Part shown: piece after piece, positions 1 to 8,263 of the stretch
Numbering within the stretch: position 1 is the stretch's first letter
How the letters are laid out: every line of letters starts with the position of its first letter
NCBI GenBank assembly: GCA_913053875.1
Contig: CAJXGN010000002.1
Coordinates: 62,001 to 126,000 of the forward strand
Source: an uncultured Agromyces sp.
Lineage (GTDB): Bacteria > Actinomycetota > Actinomycetes > Actinomycetales > Microbacteriaceae
DNA length: 64,000 bases
Direction of reading: 5' to 3'
The notes under the pieces: generated by a model
The model's database searches: none
Told to the model about the DNA's origin: nothing
What the model saw: the letters and a program-made list of their open reading frames with translations, nothing else
Made by a program: the position numbers and the translations under genes

Positions 1-750
1 CTCGGTCACCCGGAGGTGGCCGACCTTGCCGGGGTGGCCGCGCGAGCCGCGCACGAGTTCGTCGTTGACGACCAGGCCCGCTCCGATGCCGGCACCGAGG
101 CCGATGACGGCCAGCGTGCCGAGTCCGATGCCGGCGCCGAACCAGTGGTGCGCGAGCGTGAGCGCCTGCACGTCGTTGGAGATGGTGGCGGGCAGCCCGG
201 TCGCCTGCTGCACGAGGGCCTCGAGCGGCACCTGGTCCCAGCCGAGGAAGTGCGACCCGACGACGACCGCGGCGCCGTGTTCGAGGTGCACGTCGCCGGC
301 GAGGCACACGCCGACCGCCGAGAGGCGCGGGTGGGCGGCGCGGGCGCGGGACACGACGTCGGCGATCAGCGCGACGACATCCTCGATCTCCTTCGAGGCG
401 AGCGGATGCTCCTCGGTGACGATCACCTCGGCGTGCAGGTTCGTGATCGCGGCGTAGAGTGCCTCGCCCGTGAGCTTGACGCCCACGAAGTGCGCCGATT
501 CGGGTCGGATGCGGAGCATCTCCGACGGGCGACCGCGACCGTTCGGCGGTGTGGCGGGTGCGACCTCCTCGACGAACCCGAACTCGACGAGTTCACGGGT
601 GAGTCGGGCGAGGCTGGCGCGGGAGAGCGCGTTGCGGCGGGCGAGCTCAGCGCGGGAGCGTTCGCCGTGGATCAGCACGTCGAGCAGGATCGCGCGCTGG
701 CCGTCGTGCAGGCGGGGGAAGCTCCAGTCGTCGGGTGCCGCGCTCGCCAT
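1..750 (-). CDS. ROK family transcriptional regulator (3' end outside window)
   Basis: ROK-type repressor: an N-terminal winged helix-turn-helix (about residues 15-65, with ERSRAELARRNALSRASLARL as recognition region) followed by a sugar-kinase-like ROK fold from about residue 80. The ROK glycine motif GLGAGIGAGLVV and the start of the GSRGHPGKVGHL zinc-site segment are visible near the window edge. The ATG at 748-750 opens the frame, which stays open to base 1 (250 codons), so the C-terminus is missing. ROK repressors usually respond to a sugar or sugar phosphate; the ligand cannot be told here. It is separated from the ROK gene at 11113-12345. Confidence 0.9.
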   Translation of the reverse strand, partial: MASAAPDDWSFPRLHDGQRAILLDVLIHGERSRAELARRNALSRASLARLTRELVEFGFVEEVAPATPPNGRGRPSEMLRIRPESAHFVGVKLTGEALYAAITNLHAEVIVTEEHPLASKEIEDVVALIADVVSRARAAHPRLSAVGVCLAGDVHLEHGAAVVVGSHFLGWDQVPLEALVQQATGLPATISNDVQALTLAHHWFGAGIGLGTLAVIGLGAGIGAGLVVNDELVRGSRGHPGKVGHLRVTE

Positions 751-760
751 GCAAGCGAGC

Positions 761-1180
761 CTATCCGTGCGAACCGGTGTTCCCCGGCGCGGTGTTCCCC
801 GGCGCGATGTTCCCCGGCGCGGTGGGGCCGGCGGCATCCCCAGCTGCCTCGAGTCGGCGGGCCTGCAGCCGGCGCTCGCGCGTGGCGAGGAAGAGCGGGA
901 ACGTGAAGGCGAACGCGGTGAGCGCGGAGCCGACGACGTAGAGCCAGCCGAATCGCATGCCGAGCCGCCGGGCCTCGACGATGATGAGCACGCTGCCGGC
1001 GACGGCGACGACGAGCAGGTCGACGGTCAGGGAGGACACGGCCGGACCCGAGCCGAACCAGTCGCCGAAGAAGTCGCGCAGCTGCACGATCGCGAGCGCG
1101 TTGAACGTCCAGGTGCCGATGAGGCCGGCGATGGAGAGCGCGAGGTAGACGAGGGCGAGCGGGGTCCAGTTCCTGGCCAT
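761..1180 (-). CDS. DUF2834 family small membrane protein
   Basis: About 139 residues. Three to four hydrophobic segments can be seen (LALVYLALSIAGLIGTW, SLTVDLLVVAVAGSVLIIV, GWLYVVGSALTAFAFTFPLF), which fits the DUF2834 family of roughly 110-residue integral membrane proteins of unknown function. I chose the ATG at 1178-1180 (MARNWTPL) because the upstream in-frame extension is arginine-rich and unlike the family. The C-terminal tail repeats APGNT-like units encoded by a 15-bp tandem repeat. It ends 10 bp before the ROK start and may be read into that gene. Confidence 0.8.
   Translation of the reverse strand: MARNWTPLALVYLALSIAGLIGTWTFNALAIVQLRDFFGDWFGSGPAVSSLTVDLLVVAVAGSVLIIVEARRLGMRFGWLYVVGSALTAFAFTFPLFLATRERRLQARRLEAAGDAAGPTAPGNIAPGNTAPGNTGSHG
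779..823. repeat. 15-bp tandem repeat, three copies
   Basis: Three adjacent copies of GTTCCCCGGCGCGGT (the middle one ends GAT) lie inside the 3' end of the DUF2834 gene. They encode the repeated P-G-N-T/I-A tail. In-frame 15-bp units can change in number without breaking the gene, so tail length may vary between strains. Confidence 0.85.
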
Positions 1181-1336
1181 GCGCCAGTCTTGCACCGGGG
1201 CTCGCCGAAGCGCCGGCTTTCCGGCACGCGCTCGCGCGCGGCCACGCGCCGCACCCACGCGCCGGGCACGCACCCACGCGCCACACGCACTTCGGATACC
1301 GCATCCGCGCGCCGGCGGCACGTACCGCACGCACTC

Positions 1337-2746
1337 CTACACGAGCATCGGCTGCCTCCGCCGCTGCTCCACCCGGTCGGCCAATCGGGTCGGCGAGCGG
1401 GTCGCCGCACGCCAGCCGCCGCCGGGGTCGAGCCACCTCGGCGCGCGGATCTGCGGCGAGCCGCGCTGCATCCGGATGCCCCACCCGGACGTCTCGATCG
1501 AGCGATGGTGGAACCAGCACAGCAGCACGCCGTTGTCGGGGTGCGTGGGCCCGCCGGCGACGTCGGGCACGACGTGGTGCACCTCGCACCACGAGGCCGG
1601 CACCGAGCAGCCGGGAATGAGGCAGCCGCCGTCGCGCAGCGTGATGGCGCGACGCTGGTGCGGGGTGAAGCACCGCTCGGGCGAGCCGAGCTGCATCACC
1701 CGGCCGTCGTCGTCGAGCACGACGGTCTGGATGCCGCCGGTGCAGATCATGCGCCGCGCCGCTCGCAGCGACACCGGCACGTCGATGCCGTCGGCGTTCG
1801 CGTGGCCGGTCGACGACTCGAGGTCGGATGCCCGGACGCTCACCACCACCGTCGGCGGTGCACCGCCGATGCTCGGGCCGTCGGCCGACCGCGCCGCGAC
1901 GTCGACGATCGTGGCGAGCACGTCGTGACGTTGCTGGTCGGGCGTGCGCGCCTCGGCCTGGTGCTCCCAGTCGGCACGCTCCTCCGCGGTGAGGAATCCG
2001 CCGCCGGAGCGCGGCGCGAGGTGCGCGTCGAACAGTCGGCCGAGCCCGGCTGCGACCTCGGGCAGCAGCTCGCCGCTGAGCGTGACGAGCCCGTCGCGCG
2101 CACGGCCGAGCCGCACGCCGCGCCGGCGCATGGCGCGGTCGTCGGCAGGCTCGTCGCCGTCCTGGTCGAGGAACGCGGCCCACGCCTGCGCCTGCGTGCG
2201 CAGCTCGTCGGCGGTCGCGCGGATCGGCGCGCCTTCGCCCTCGCCCGTCGCCTCGTCGACCAGCGACCGCTCGGCGGCCGCCCCGTGCTCGGCGGCGGCG
2301 ACACGACGGGGTCGCGCCAGCTCCCGCACGACGACGTGCGCGGCATCCGCCCCGATCGCCCCCGCCCGCACCGCCTCCGCGAGCACCGGGAACTCCGCAG
2401 CTGCCGGATGCCCCGTGAGCCCCTCGCGCTCGCGGATCGCCGACCCCACGAGCACGCGCCGCCGCGCCTCGGCCCCGGAGACCTGCGTCACCCGCTCGAG
2501 CAGCTCGGCCACCGTGCGGCAACCCTTGCGCGCCGACAGGCGACCCGAGCCGAGCTCGATGCGCGACCGCTCCGCGACCTCGCCCGCGACGATGGTGGCG
2601 AACCCGTCGACCGCGCGCCGAAGCGCCTCGACCTCCCCGGCGAGCGCGAGCAGGTCGTCATCACGGAGCCGTGCGGGCGCGTCGAAGTCGAGCCCGGCAG
2701 CCAGCACGGCCCGGGCCTCGTCGAGCACCTCGCGGAGTTCCTCCAT
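1337..2746 (-). CDS. DUF222 / HNH endonuclease domain protein
   Basis: About 469 residues. The N-terminal two thirds match the alpha-helical DUF222 region, and the C-terminus has an HNH nuclease motif (CLIPGCSVPASWCEVHH, then HPDNGVLLCWFHH) with the expected paired Cys and His residues. This family (also called 13E12 repeat proteins) is common and multicopy in Actinomycetota and its role is not established; mobile-element association and DNA cleavage have been proposed. The ATG at 2744-2746 (MEELREV) gives the usual start; in-frame ATG (2788) and TTG (2803) codons would add 14-19 residues. No strong Shine-Dalgarno sequence decides between them. Confidence 0.9.
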   Translation of the reverse strand: MEELREVLDEARAVLAAGLDFDAPARLRDDDLLALAGEVEALRRAVDGFATIVAGEVAERSRIELGSGRLSARKGCRTVAELLERVTQVSGAEARRRVLVGSAIREREGLTGHPAAAEFPVLAEAVRAGAIGADAAHVVVRELARPRRVAAAEHGAAAERSLVDEATGEGEGAPIRATADELRTQAQAWAAFLDQDGDEPADDRAMRRRGVRLGRARDGLVTLSGELLPEVAAGLGRLFDAHLAPRSGGGFLTAEERADWEHQAEARTPDQQRHDVLATIVDVAARSADGPSIGGAPPTVVVSVRASDLESSTGHANADGIDVPVSLRAARRMICTGGIQTVVLDDDGRVMQLGSPERCFTPHQRRAITLRDGGCLIPGCSVPASWCEVHHVVPDVAGGPTHPDNGVLLCWFHHRSIETSGWGIRMQRGSPQIRAPRWLDPGGGWRAATRSPTRLADRVEQRRRQPMLV

Positions 2747-3059
2747 ACCTGCATCATGACAGGCACCACCGACACTCGGATCTCGCATGGAACCGCCGGT
2801 CAAAAGCGGTTTCTACACCATTTTCGGTGACCATCGACGCCGGATTCGCAAGCGTGCGCGAGTCGCTCCGCCCGGCGACCTGTGGAGGACTCAGTGCTGT
2901 CCCCCACCCACCTCCCGCGCTGCTCCCGACGCGCCCCGCGCGCGACCGGCGAAGACTGGGGTCGAGGCCCCGGCGATCCGCGCGGAACCAGCACCAGCAG
3001 CACCGCACGAGCGCGCGGGCCCGGCACCAGGCAGCCGCACCGACCCAGGGGGAAGCACC
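2747..3059. other. Intergenic region, divergent promoters
   Basis: The 313 bp between the divergently read HNH gene and the small gene at 3060. I see no repeat, RNA gene or convincing promoter boxes. It includes a comparatively AT-rich stretch (2800-2830) that could carry the HNH promoter. Confidence 0.5.
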
Positions 3060-3395
3060 ATGTCCGCAGCATCCGTTCACAAGCTCGCCCGCACCGCACC
3101 CGCGAGCAGCGTCGGCGGCAGCACCGCCGAGAGCACCGCCGCAGCGACTCCCCGCCGTCCCCTCACCACCGACCTGCCGACCGAGCACCGCCCCGAGACC
3201 GCGCCGGTCTCCGCGCGCGACCACCTCGCCGCCACCCGCGGCGGACGCACCTACACCGAGCGCGGCCGCCACCGCGCGACACCCGAGCGCCCGGCCCGCA
3301 CCCCCGTGCTCCCCGCGGGCACCACCGCCCGCCGCACCGTCGAGCGCTGGCTCGGCATCCCGGGCATCCGCCGCTCGCCCGGCTACGCGGTCTGA
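3060..3395 (+). CDS. Small hypothetical protein (111 aa)
   Basis: The ATG at 3060-3062 follows a good Shine-Dalgarno sequence (AGGGGGAAG, 6-7 nt upstream), which is the main reason to call it. The protein is Ala/Arg/Thr/Pro-rich with no membrane segment: a disordered N-terminal half, then RDHLAATRGGRTYTERGRH and a C-terminal WLGIPGIRRSPGYAV. Basic, probably cytosolic and possibly nucleic-acid binding, but I do not recognise the family. It is followed by structured repeat A and then the convergent HD-domain gene. Confidence 0.6.
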   Translation: MSAASVHKLARTAPASSVGGSTAESTAAATPRRPLTTDLPTEHRPETAPVSARDHLAATRGGRTYTERGRHRATPERPARTPVLPAGTTARRTVERWLGIPGIRRSPGYAV

Positions 3396-3463
3396 CGCGC
3401 CCCGCCGGCACGCCCCGCTCACTCGGGATCCGCGAGACGCGCGCGACCCACGCCACCCGCCCA

Positions 3464-3548
3464 CCTCGCGAATACATGCAGTCGTTCGCCGACCCCGGCG
3501 TGTCTGCATGCTTTCGCTGCCAACGTGCAGATCTGCATGTTTTCGCGA
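3464..3548 (+). repeat. Structured intergenic repeat, copy A
   Basis: First of five copies of a roughly 86-bp element. Outer arms TCGCGAATACATGCA (3466-3480) and TGCATGTTTTCGCGA (3534-3548) pair with one mismatch. A third block, GGCGTGTCTGCATGCTTTCG, sits in the middle. It lies between convergent genes, 69 bp after the stop at 3395 and 74 bp from the stop at 3622. Confidence 0.9.
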
Positions 3549-3621
3549 CAAGGCAACGGCGCGACGAGTCCACGCCAGCGACGGATGCGATGCGCGAGCG
3601 CGCGAGCGCCGCCAGCCCCGC

Positions 3622-4884
3622 CTACTCCGCCCCGAGCGCCTCCCGCGCGTGCCGGTACTTGCGCGCCATGCGTGTCTGCATGTCGAAGTCGAGCCGCCGG
3701 GTGCGCCACGCCGCGGTGTTGTCGTCGATGTCGGCGAGCTTCACGCGCCGCGCGACCGGATGCTCCCGGATCTTCGCGTAGTACTCGTCGGGCGTCACGT
3801 CGGGCGTGCGCGTCAGCAGCACCACGACCTCGATGATCTCGGGCAGCACGCCGGCCTCGAACAGCTCGCGCTCCGAGATCGGGGTGTCCTCGAGCACGTC
3901 GTGCAGCCACGCCGCGGCCGACTCGATCGGCTCCAGCAGCGGATCGAACCGCTCGGCCACCCGCCCCGGATGATCGATGAACGGCGTGCCGCTCCGATCG
4001 AGCCGCTCGCGATGCGCGACGAACGCGATGCCCTTCGCGAGCTGCACCTGCGCGGTCGCCTCGACGGGCGACATCGACGTGGTCGGCGCGGCGTGGTGGT
4101 GGTGCTCCGCCGGCGCCGGCGTCTCCGCCTCGGGCACGAGCGGGGCGGATGCCTCCGGCTGCACCTCGCCCTCGGCCGGCGCGGTGCGGGTCGTCGTGGA
4201 GGTGTCCGTCGCGACGGCCGGCTCGGCCGCATCGGTCTCGCCGGAAGCATCCGGCTCCGCGACATCCGGATCCGCCGACTCCTCGACCGTATGCGCAGCA
4301 GTGGCCGGCGCAGCCGGCGGCGGAGGCGGCGGCACGGGCGCCGGAGGCGCGGCGTCGGCCCGCGCGTGCGAACGCGACACCGTCGCGATGGGCACGGTCG
4401 GGACGTCGGCGGGCGACGGCTCAGCGGCATCCGCTCGCTCTGCAGCACCCCCCGACTCGGCCACCGGATCGCGCCCGCGCACCGGCCGTCCGAACCGCAG
4501 CTCGGTCTCGACGGCGGCGAGCTCGCGCTCGTCGATCTCGAGCATCGACGTCGATTCGCCGTCGCGCAGCCACGCGAACGCCGCCTCGTCGATCTCGGTC
4601 ATGCGCACGCCGTCGCGCGTCGTGAAGAAGCGGCGTCGCTCCCCCGACCCCGTCGCGACGACGATCGACTCGAACGCCCCGTCGGGCTCGCTCGAGCAGA
4701 GGTAGTAGGCGGGTCCGTCGTCAGGCGAGGGCGCCGGTTCGACGCGCCGCCCGTGCAGCCCCACGACACGTGCGTCGCCCTGCCCGTTGCGGCCGGCGTG
4801 CCCGCCCTGCCCGTTGCGCGGCACCTGTGTACCCGCCCCGTCGGGCGTGCGGAAGAGCGCGATGGGCTCCTCTTCGGCGGGCAT
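3622..4884 (-). CDS. HD-domain (RelA/SpoT-type) hydrolase-like protein with Pro/Ala-rich linker
   Basis: About 420 residues. Residues 1-130 form an unrecognised globular part ending in TEIDEAAFAWLRDGE. A long Pro/Ala/Glu-rich, probably disordered linker with a PPPPPP run follows. The C-terminal 150 residues look like the HD hydrolase domain of (p)ppGpp hydrolases: FIDHPGRVAERF, then the HD pair in AAAWLHDVLEDTPI, and ADIDDNTAAWR. No synthetase domain is present. By family it would be a metal-dependent phosphohydrolase; the nucleotide substrate is inference. The ATG at 4882-4884 has CTGGAG upstream. Longer in-frame starts would read through repeat B and are unlikely. Confidence 0.8.
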   Translation of the reverse strand: MPAEEEPIALFRTPDGAGTQVPRNGQGGHAGRNGQGDARVVGLHGRRVEPAPSPDDGPAYYLCSSEPDGAFESIVVATGSGERRRFFTTRDGVRMTEIDEAAFAWLRDGESTSMLEIDERELAAVETELRFGRPVRGRDPVAESGGAAERADAAEPSPADVPTVPIATVSRSHARADAAPPAPVPPPPPPAAPATAAHTVEESADPDVAEPDASGETDAAEPAVATDTSTTTRTAPAEGEVQPEASAPLVPEAETPAPAEHHHHAAPTTSMSPVEATAQVQLAKGIAFVAHRERLDRSGTPFIDHPGRVAERFDPLLEPIESAAAWLHDVLEDTPISERELFEAGVLPEIIEVVVLLTRTPDVTPDEYYAKIREHPVARRVKLADIDDNTAAWRTRRLDFDMQTRMARKYRHAREALGAE

Positions 4885-5101
4885 GGTCAACCGGGCTCCA
4901 GGGTGCGCTGCGTGCGTCGGGCGACGTTCGGTCGGGTCTCTCGGTGGTGGGGGCGGATGCTGCCGCGGGCGGGAACCCGCGTACGTCGATGCTAGGGCGT
5001 CCGCCGCATCGATGCAGGACTTCTCCCCGGCGTGCCCGCCGCACCCGCTCGCGCCCCGCATGCCCGCGCCTCGCCCGCCCCCACGCCCCGCGCACCCACC
5101 C
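4885..5101. other. Intergenic region upstream of the HD gene
   Basis: Contains the presumed promoter and leader of the HD-domain gene. I see no further gene; apparent reading frames here are low-complexity Pro/Arg shadows. Repeat B occupies the far end of the gap. Confidence 0.5.
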
Positions 5102-5187
5102 CACCCGGAAACATGCAATCGCGCCGCCGCCGCGGCGTGTCTGCATGTCCTCGCGGAGAACCCGTCAGATCTGCATGTTCTCGGGTG
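5102..5187 (+). repeat. Structured intergenic repeat, copy B
   Basis: Outer arms CACCCGGAAACATGCA (5102-5117) and TGCATGTTCTCGGGTG (5172-5187) pair almost fully. The outermost bases differ from copy C (CACCCG/CGGGTG instead of CTCCCG/CGGGAG) yet keep pairing, i.e. they covary. The internal block GGCGTGTCTGCATGTCCTCG is present. It begins 12 bp beyond the sulfatase stop at 5199 and may act in 3'-end formation of that operon. Confidence 0.9.
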
Positions 5188-5198
5188 GGGCCGACGGC

Positions 5199-6641
5199 TC
5201 AGCCGACCGCGACCCCCGCCGGCCGCGGCTGGCTCGGGTGCGGCGCATCCCCGAGCCGCTCCTGCTCCCGCCACATCGCAGCCGCCAGCTCCTCGCGCAC
5301 GGCCGCATACGACGGATCGTGCGCCACGTTCCGCAGTTCGGCCGGGTCGGCCTCGAGGTCGTACAGCTCCCACTCCGGCGGGTACGTGAACGGACCCGTG
5401 CCCGGCAGCCCGAGCCCGTCGTTGTAGTAGTAGACGAGCTTGTAGCGCTCTGTGCGGTAGCCGTAGTGCGCGGGCGCGTGGTGGAACCCGTCGTCGTGCT
5501 CCCAGTACCGGTAGTACATGCCCGAGGCGGGCGGCGACGAGGGCTCGCCCACGAGATCACCCCAGAAGCTGCGCCCCTGCATGCGCGAGTGGTGCGACAC
5601 CCCGGCGGCGTCGAGCAGGGTCTGCGCGAAGTCAACGTTCGTCACGATGCCGTCGTGCACGCGCCCCGCCGGCAGCCGCCTCGGGTAGCTCACGACGAGC
5701 GGCATCCGCAGCGACTCCTCGTACATGAACCGCTTGTCGAACCAGCCGTGCTCGCCGAGGAAGAACCCCTGGTCGCTGGCGTACATGAGCAACGTGTCGT
5801 CGAACTCGCCCCGAGCGCGCAGCCAGTCGATCACGCGCCCGACGTTGTCGTCGACGGATGCCACGCAGGCGAGGTAGTCCTCCATGAAGCGCTGGTACTT
5901 CCAGAGCGCGGCCTCCTCGTACGACAGCCCCTCGGGCGGAGCGACCTTGAGGTCCTCCTCGTTGAGGTTGTCAGCCAGGCGCATGAGCGCGCGCCGTGTG
6001 GACGAGGAACGCGTGGCGTAGTCGTCCCAGAACGTCTCGGGCACGGGCACGGCGTCGCGGAACCGCTCGGCATCCTCGGGCTTCGGCTCCCACGGCCGAT
6101 GCGGCGCCTTGTGGTAGATCAGCACGCACCACGGGTCGTCGCCGGGCAGCCGCTCGACCCAGTCGAGGGCCAGGTCGGTGATGACATCCGTCGCATACCC
6201 TTCGGCGATGCGCTCGCCCTCGGCCGACAGGAACAGCGGGTTCCAGTACTCCCCCTGACCGTCGTGCCCGATGAGGATGTCCCAGTAATCGAACGCCTCG
6301 GGCGTCGACCCCTCGCCCTCGCCCATGTGCCACTTGCCCACCATCGCGGTGCGGTACCCCGCCGCCTTGAGCTGCGACACGAACGTCGGCTGGCTCGCAT
6401 CGATGGGTGTCACGAGCGTCGAGACGCCGTTCACGTGGCTGTACGTGCCGGTGAGGATCGACGCCCGGCTCGGCGAGCACAGCGCGTTCGTCGCGAAGCA
6501 GTTGTCGAACCGCCAGCCCTCGCGCGCGATCTCGTCGATGCGCGGCGTCGCGTTCAGCTGCGACCCGTACGCGCCGATCGCCTGCGACCCGTGGTCGTCG
6601 GTCAGGATCATCACGATGTTCGGGCGACGGGCGTCGGTCAT
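5199..6641 (-). CDS. Type I sulfatase, cytosolic
   Basis: 480 residues, alkaline-phosphatase superfamily sulfatase. The signature C55-S-P-S-R supplies the cysteine that formylglycine-generating enzyme converts to the catalytic residue; D15 and D16 (ILTDDHGSQ) are metal ligands, with GKWHMGEGEG and the DQGFFLGEHGWFDKR stretch as further family motifs. There is no signal peptide, so it should act in the cytosol on an imported sulfate ester. Its ATG overlaps the stop of the next sulfatase by 4 nt, so the two are translationally coupled at the end of the ROK-ABC operon. Family members also include phosphonate and phosphate ester hydrolases. Confidence 0.93.
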   Translation of the reverse strand: MTDARRPNIVMILTDDHGSQAIGAYGSQLNATPRIDEIAREGWRFDNCFATNALCSPSRASILTGTYSHVNGVSTLVTPIDASQPTFVSQLKAAGYRTAMVGKWHMGEGEGSTPEAFDYWDILIGHDGQGEYWNPLFLSAEGERIAEGYATDVITDLALDWVERLPGDDPWCVLIYHKAPHRPWEPKPEDAERFRDAVPVPETFWDDYATRSSSTRRALMRLADNLNEEDLKVAPPEGLSYEEAALWKYQRFMEDYLACVASVDDNVGRVIDWLRARGEFDDTLLMYASDQGFFLGEHGWFDKRFMYEESLRMPLVVSYPRRLPAGRVHDGIVTNVDFAQTLLDAAGVSHHSRMQGRSFWGDLVGEPSSPPASGMYYRYWEHDDGFHHAPAHYGYRTERYKLVYYYNDGLGLPGTGPFTYPPEWELYDLEADPAELRNVAHDPSYAAVREELAAAMWREQERLGDAPHPSQPRPAGVAVG

Positions 6642-8257
6642 GCGGTGCGCCGTTCCGGTTCGGGGTCGGATGCCACGGGCTCGGCCGGAACCTCGACGGC
6701 GCCCGGCTCCGGGGCATCCGTCGCCTCGCCCCCCGCCGCAGCGAACCCCGCGGCGGCCGCGCGCTCGTCGGCCTGGTACGTGGTCTCGTCCAGCCCGCTC
6801 TGCGTCGGGTCGTAGTCGACGTCGCCCACGTCGTACATCGTGGTCATCCAGTGGTAGAACTTGTCGCCGCGCTCGCGCAGCACCGTGTACAGCCGCTGCA
6901 TCATGCGCCCGCGCACGCCGGCCATCTCGGGGTGCCCGTACACGTTCTGCAACTCATCGGGGTCGCGCTCGAGGTCGTAGAGCTCGTTCACCGAATCGGG
7001 GTTCACGACCAGCTTGTAGCGGTCCTCGCGGAGCATCCGCTGCGGGTACGGGAAGTGGTGCCCGTGGAACTCGCACACGATGTCGGCGTCCCACTCCACC
7101 TGCTCGCCGCGGGCGAGCGGCAGCAGGCTGCGCGAGTCGACCGCGGGCGAGGGGTCGAGGCCGGCGAGGTCGAGGATGGTGGCGGTGCAGTCGAGCAGGC
7201 TCACGAACTCGGTTCGCACCTGCCCGGCCGGCCCACCCGGGATCCGGAGGATGCCCGGGGTGCGGTAGATGTCCTCGTACATCGCCGGCCCCTTGTCGTG
7301 CAGCCGGTGGGCGCCGGTGAACTCGCCGTGGTCGCAGGTGAAGAACACGGCGGTGTCGTCGGCGAGCCCGAGGCGCTCGAGCGCCTCCATGACCCGGCCG
7401 ATCTCCATGTCGATGAGGGCCACATAGCCCCAGTACACCGCGATGAGCTTGCGCGTCACCTCGATCGGCATGGTGTCGAAGGTCCAGTGCGCGCTGTAGT
7501 TGCGCTGCACCGGCGGCTTGCCCTCGAACGTCTCCGAGATCGACTTCGGCAGCTCGATGTCCGCGGGATCGAACATGTCGAAGTACTCGTCGGGCACGAT
7601 GTACGGCAGGTGCGGCCCGAAGAAGTTCAGCTCGAGGAAGAAGGGCGTGCCGTCGCGCTCACCGTCGGCGGCGTAGCGCTCCAGCAGTTCGATGGTGCGC
7701 GTGGCGAGGTAGTGCTCGAACGTGGCCTCCACCGGCTGGTGGAGCCGGGCAGCCAGCAGGTTGCCCGGCCCACCGTTCGGCAGGGTGCCGCGGATGCGGT
7801 CGCTGATCGCATACGGCGGGAGGCCCCGCTCGCGCAGGTAGCCGAGGTAGTCCTCGTTCTCCACGGGGTTGTGCCACCCGGGAAGCTCGGGGCCGTCGAA
7901 GCCGAAGTCGGCGGCTCGCTTCTCGGTGCCGGCGTGCCACTTGCCGACGAGTCCCGTGTTGTAGCCCTCGTCCCGGAGCGCCTCGACGAAGGTGAACGTG
8001 CCCTCGTCGAGGTCCTCCAGGTAGCCGACGTTGCGCTCGTGGTTGGCGAGTACGCGGTGCCGGAAGGGGGCCTGGCCGGTCAGCAGGCTCGCGCGAGCCG
8101 GCGTGCAGATCGCGGTGGGCGTGTACCAGCGGTCGAAGCGCGTGCCCGTGCGGGCCAGCTCATCGAGCACCGGGGTCGCGGCCAACGCGTTCCCGTACGC
8201 CCCGAGCGTGTCCGCCCGGTGCTGGTCGGTCATGAGGAAGAGGATGTTGCTCGGCAT
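6638..8257 (-). CDS. Type I sulfatase, cytosolic (second)
   Basis: 539 residues. The formylglycine signature is C51-T-P-A-R, with D11 in FLMTDQHRADTLGAYGN as metal ligand, GLVGKWHAG, and FFTCDHGEFTGAHRLHDKG as the C-terminal metal site. No signal peptide. Clearly different from the adjacent 480-residue sulfatase, so the two probably remove different sulfates or act in sequence. It starts 6 bp after the substrate-binding-protein stop, in one operon with the importer. The last ~45 residues are a low-complexity Ala/Glu/Pro tail. Confidence 0.93.
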   Translation of the reverse strand: MPSNILFLMTDQHRADTLGAYGNALAATPVLDELARTGTRFDRWYTPTAICTPARASLLTGQAPFRHRVLANHERNVGYLEDLDEGTFTFVEALRDEGYNTGLVGKWHAGTEKRAADFGFDGPELPGWHNPVENEDYLGYLRERGLPPYAISDRIRGTLPNGGPGNLLAARLHQPVEATFEHYLATRTIELLERYAADGERDGTPFFLELNFFGPHLPYIVPDEYFDMFDPADIELPKSISETFEGKPPVQRNYSAHWTFDTMPIEVTRKLIAVYWGYVALIDMEIGRVMEALERLGLADDTAVFFTCDHGEFTGAHRLHDKGPAMYEDIYRTPGILRIPGGPAGQVRTEFVSLLDCTATILDLAGLDPSPAVDSRSLLPLARGEQVEWDADIVCEFHGHHFPYPQRMLREDRYKLVVNPDSVNELYDLERDPDELQNVYGHPEMAGVRGRMMQRLYTVLRERGDKFYHWMTTMYDVGDVDYDPTQSGLDETTYQADERAAAAGFAAAGGEATDAPEPGAVEVPAEPVASDPEPERRTA

Positions 8258-8263
8258 CGTGGA

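Noticed and set aside
3464..3548. Short peptides such as those reading ENMQ... and SDLHVFG across the repeat copies
   Set aside because: The same peptide reappears only because the DNA repeat is conserved; frames differ in length and lack ribosome-binding sites.
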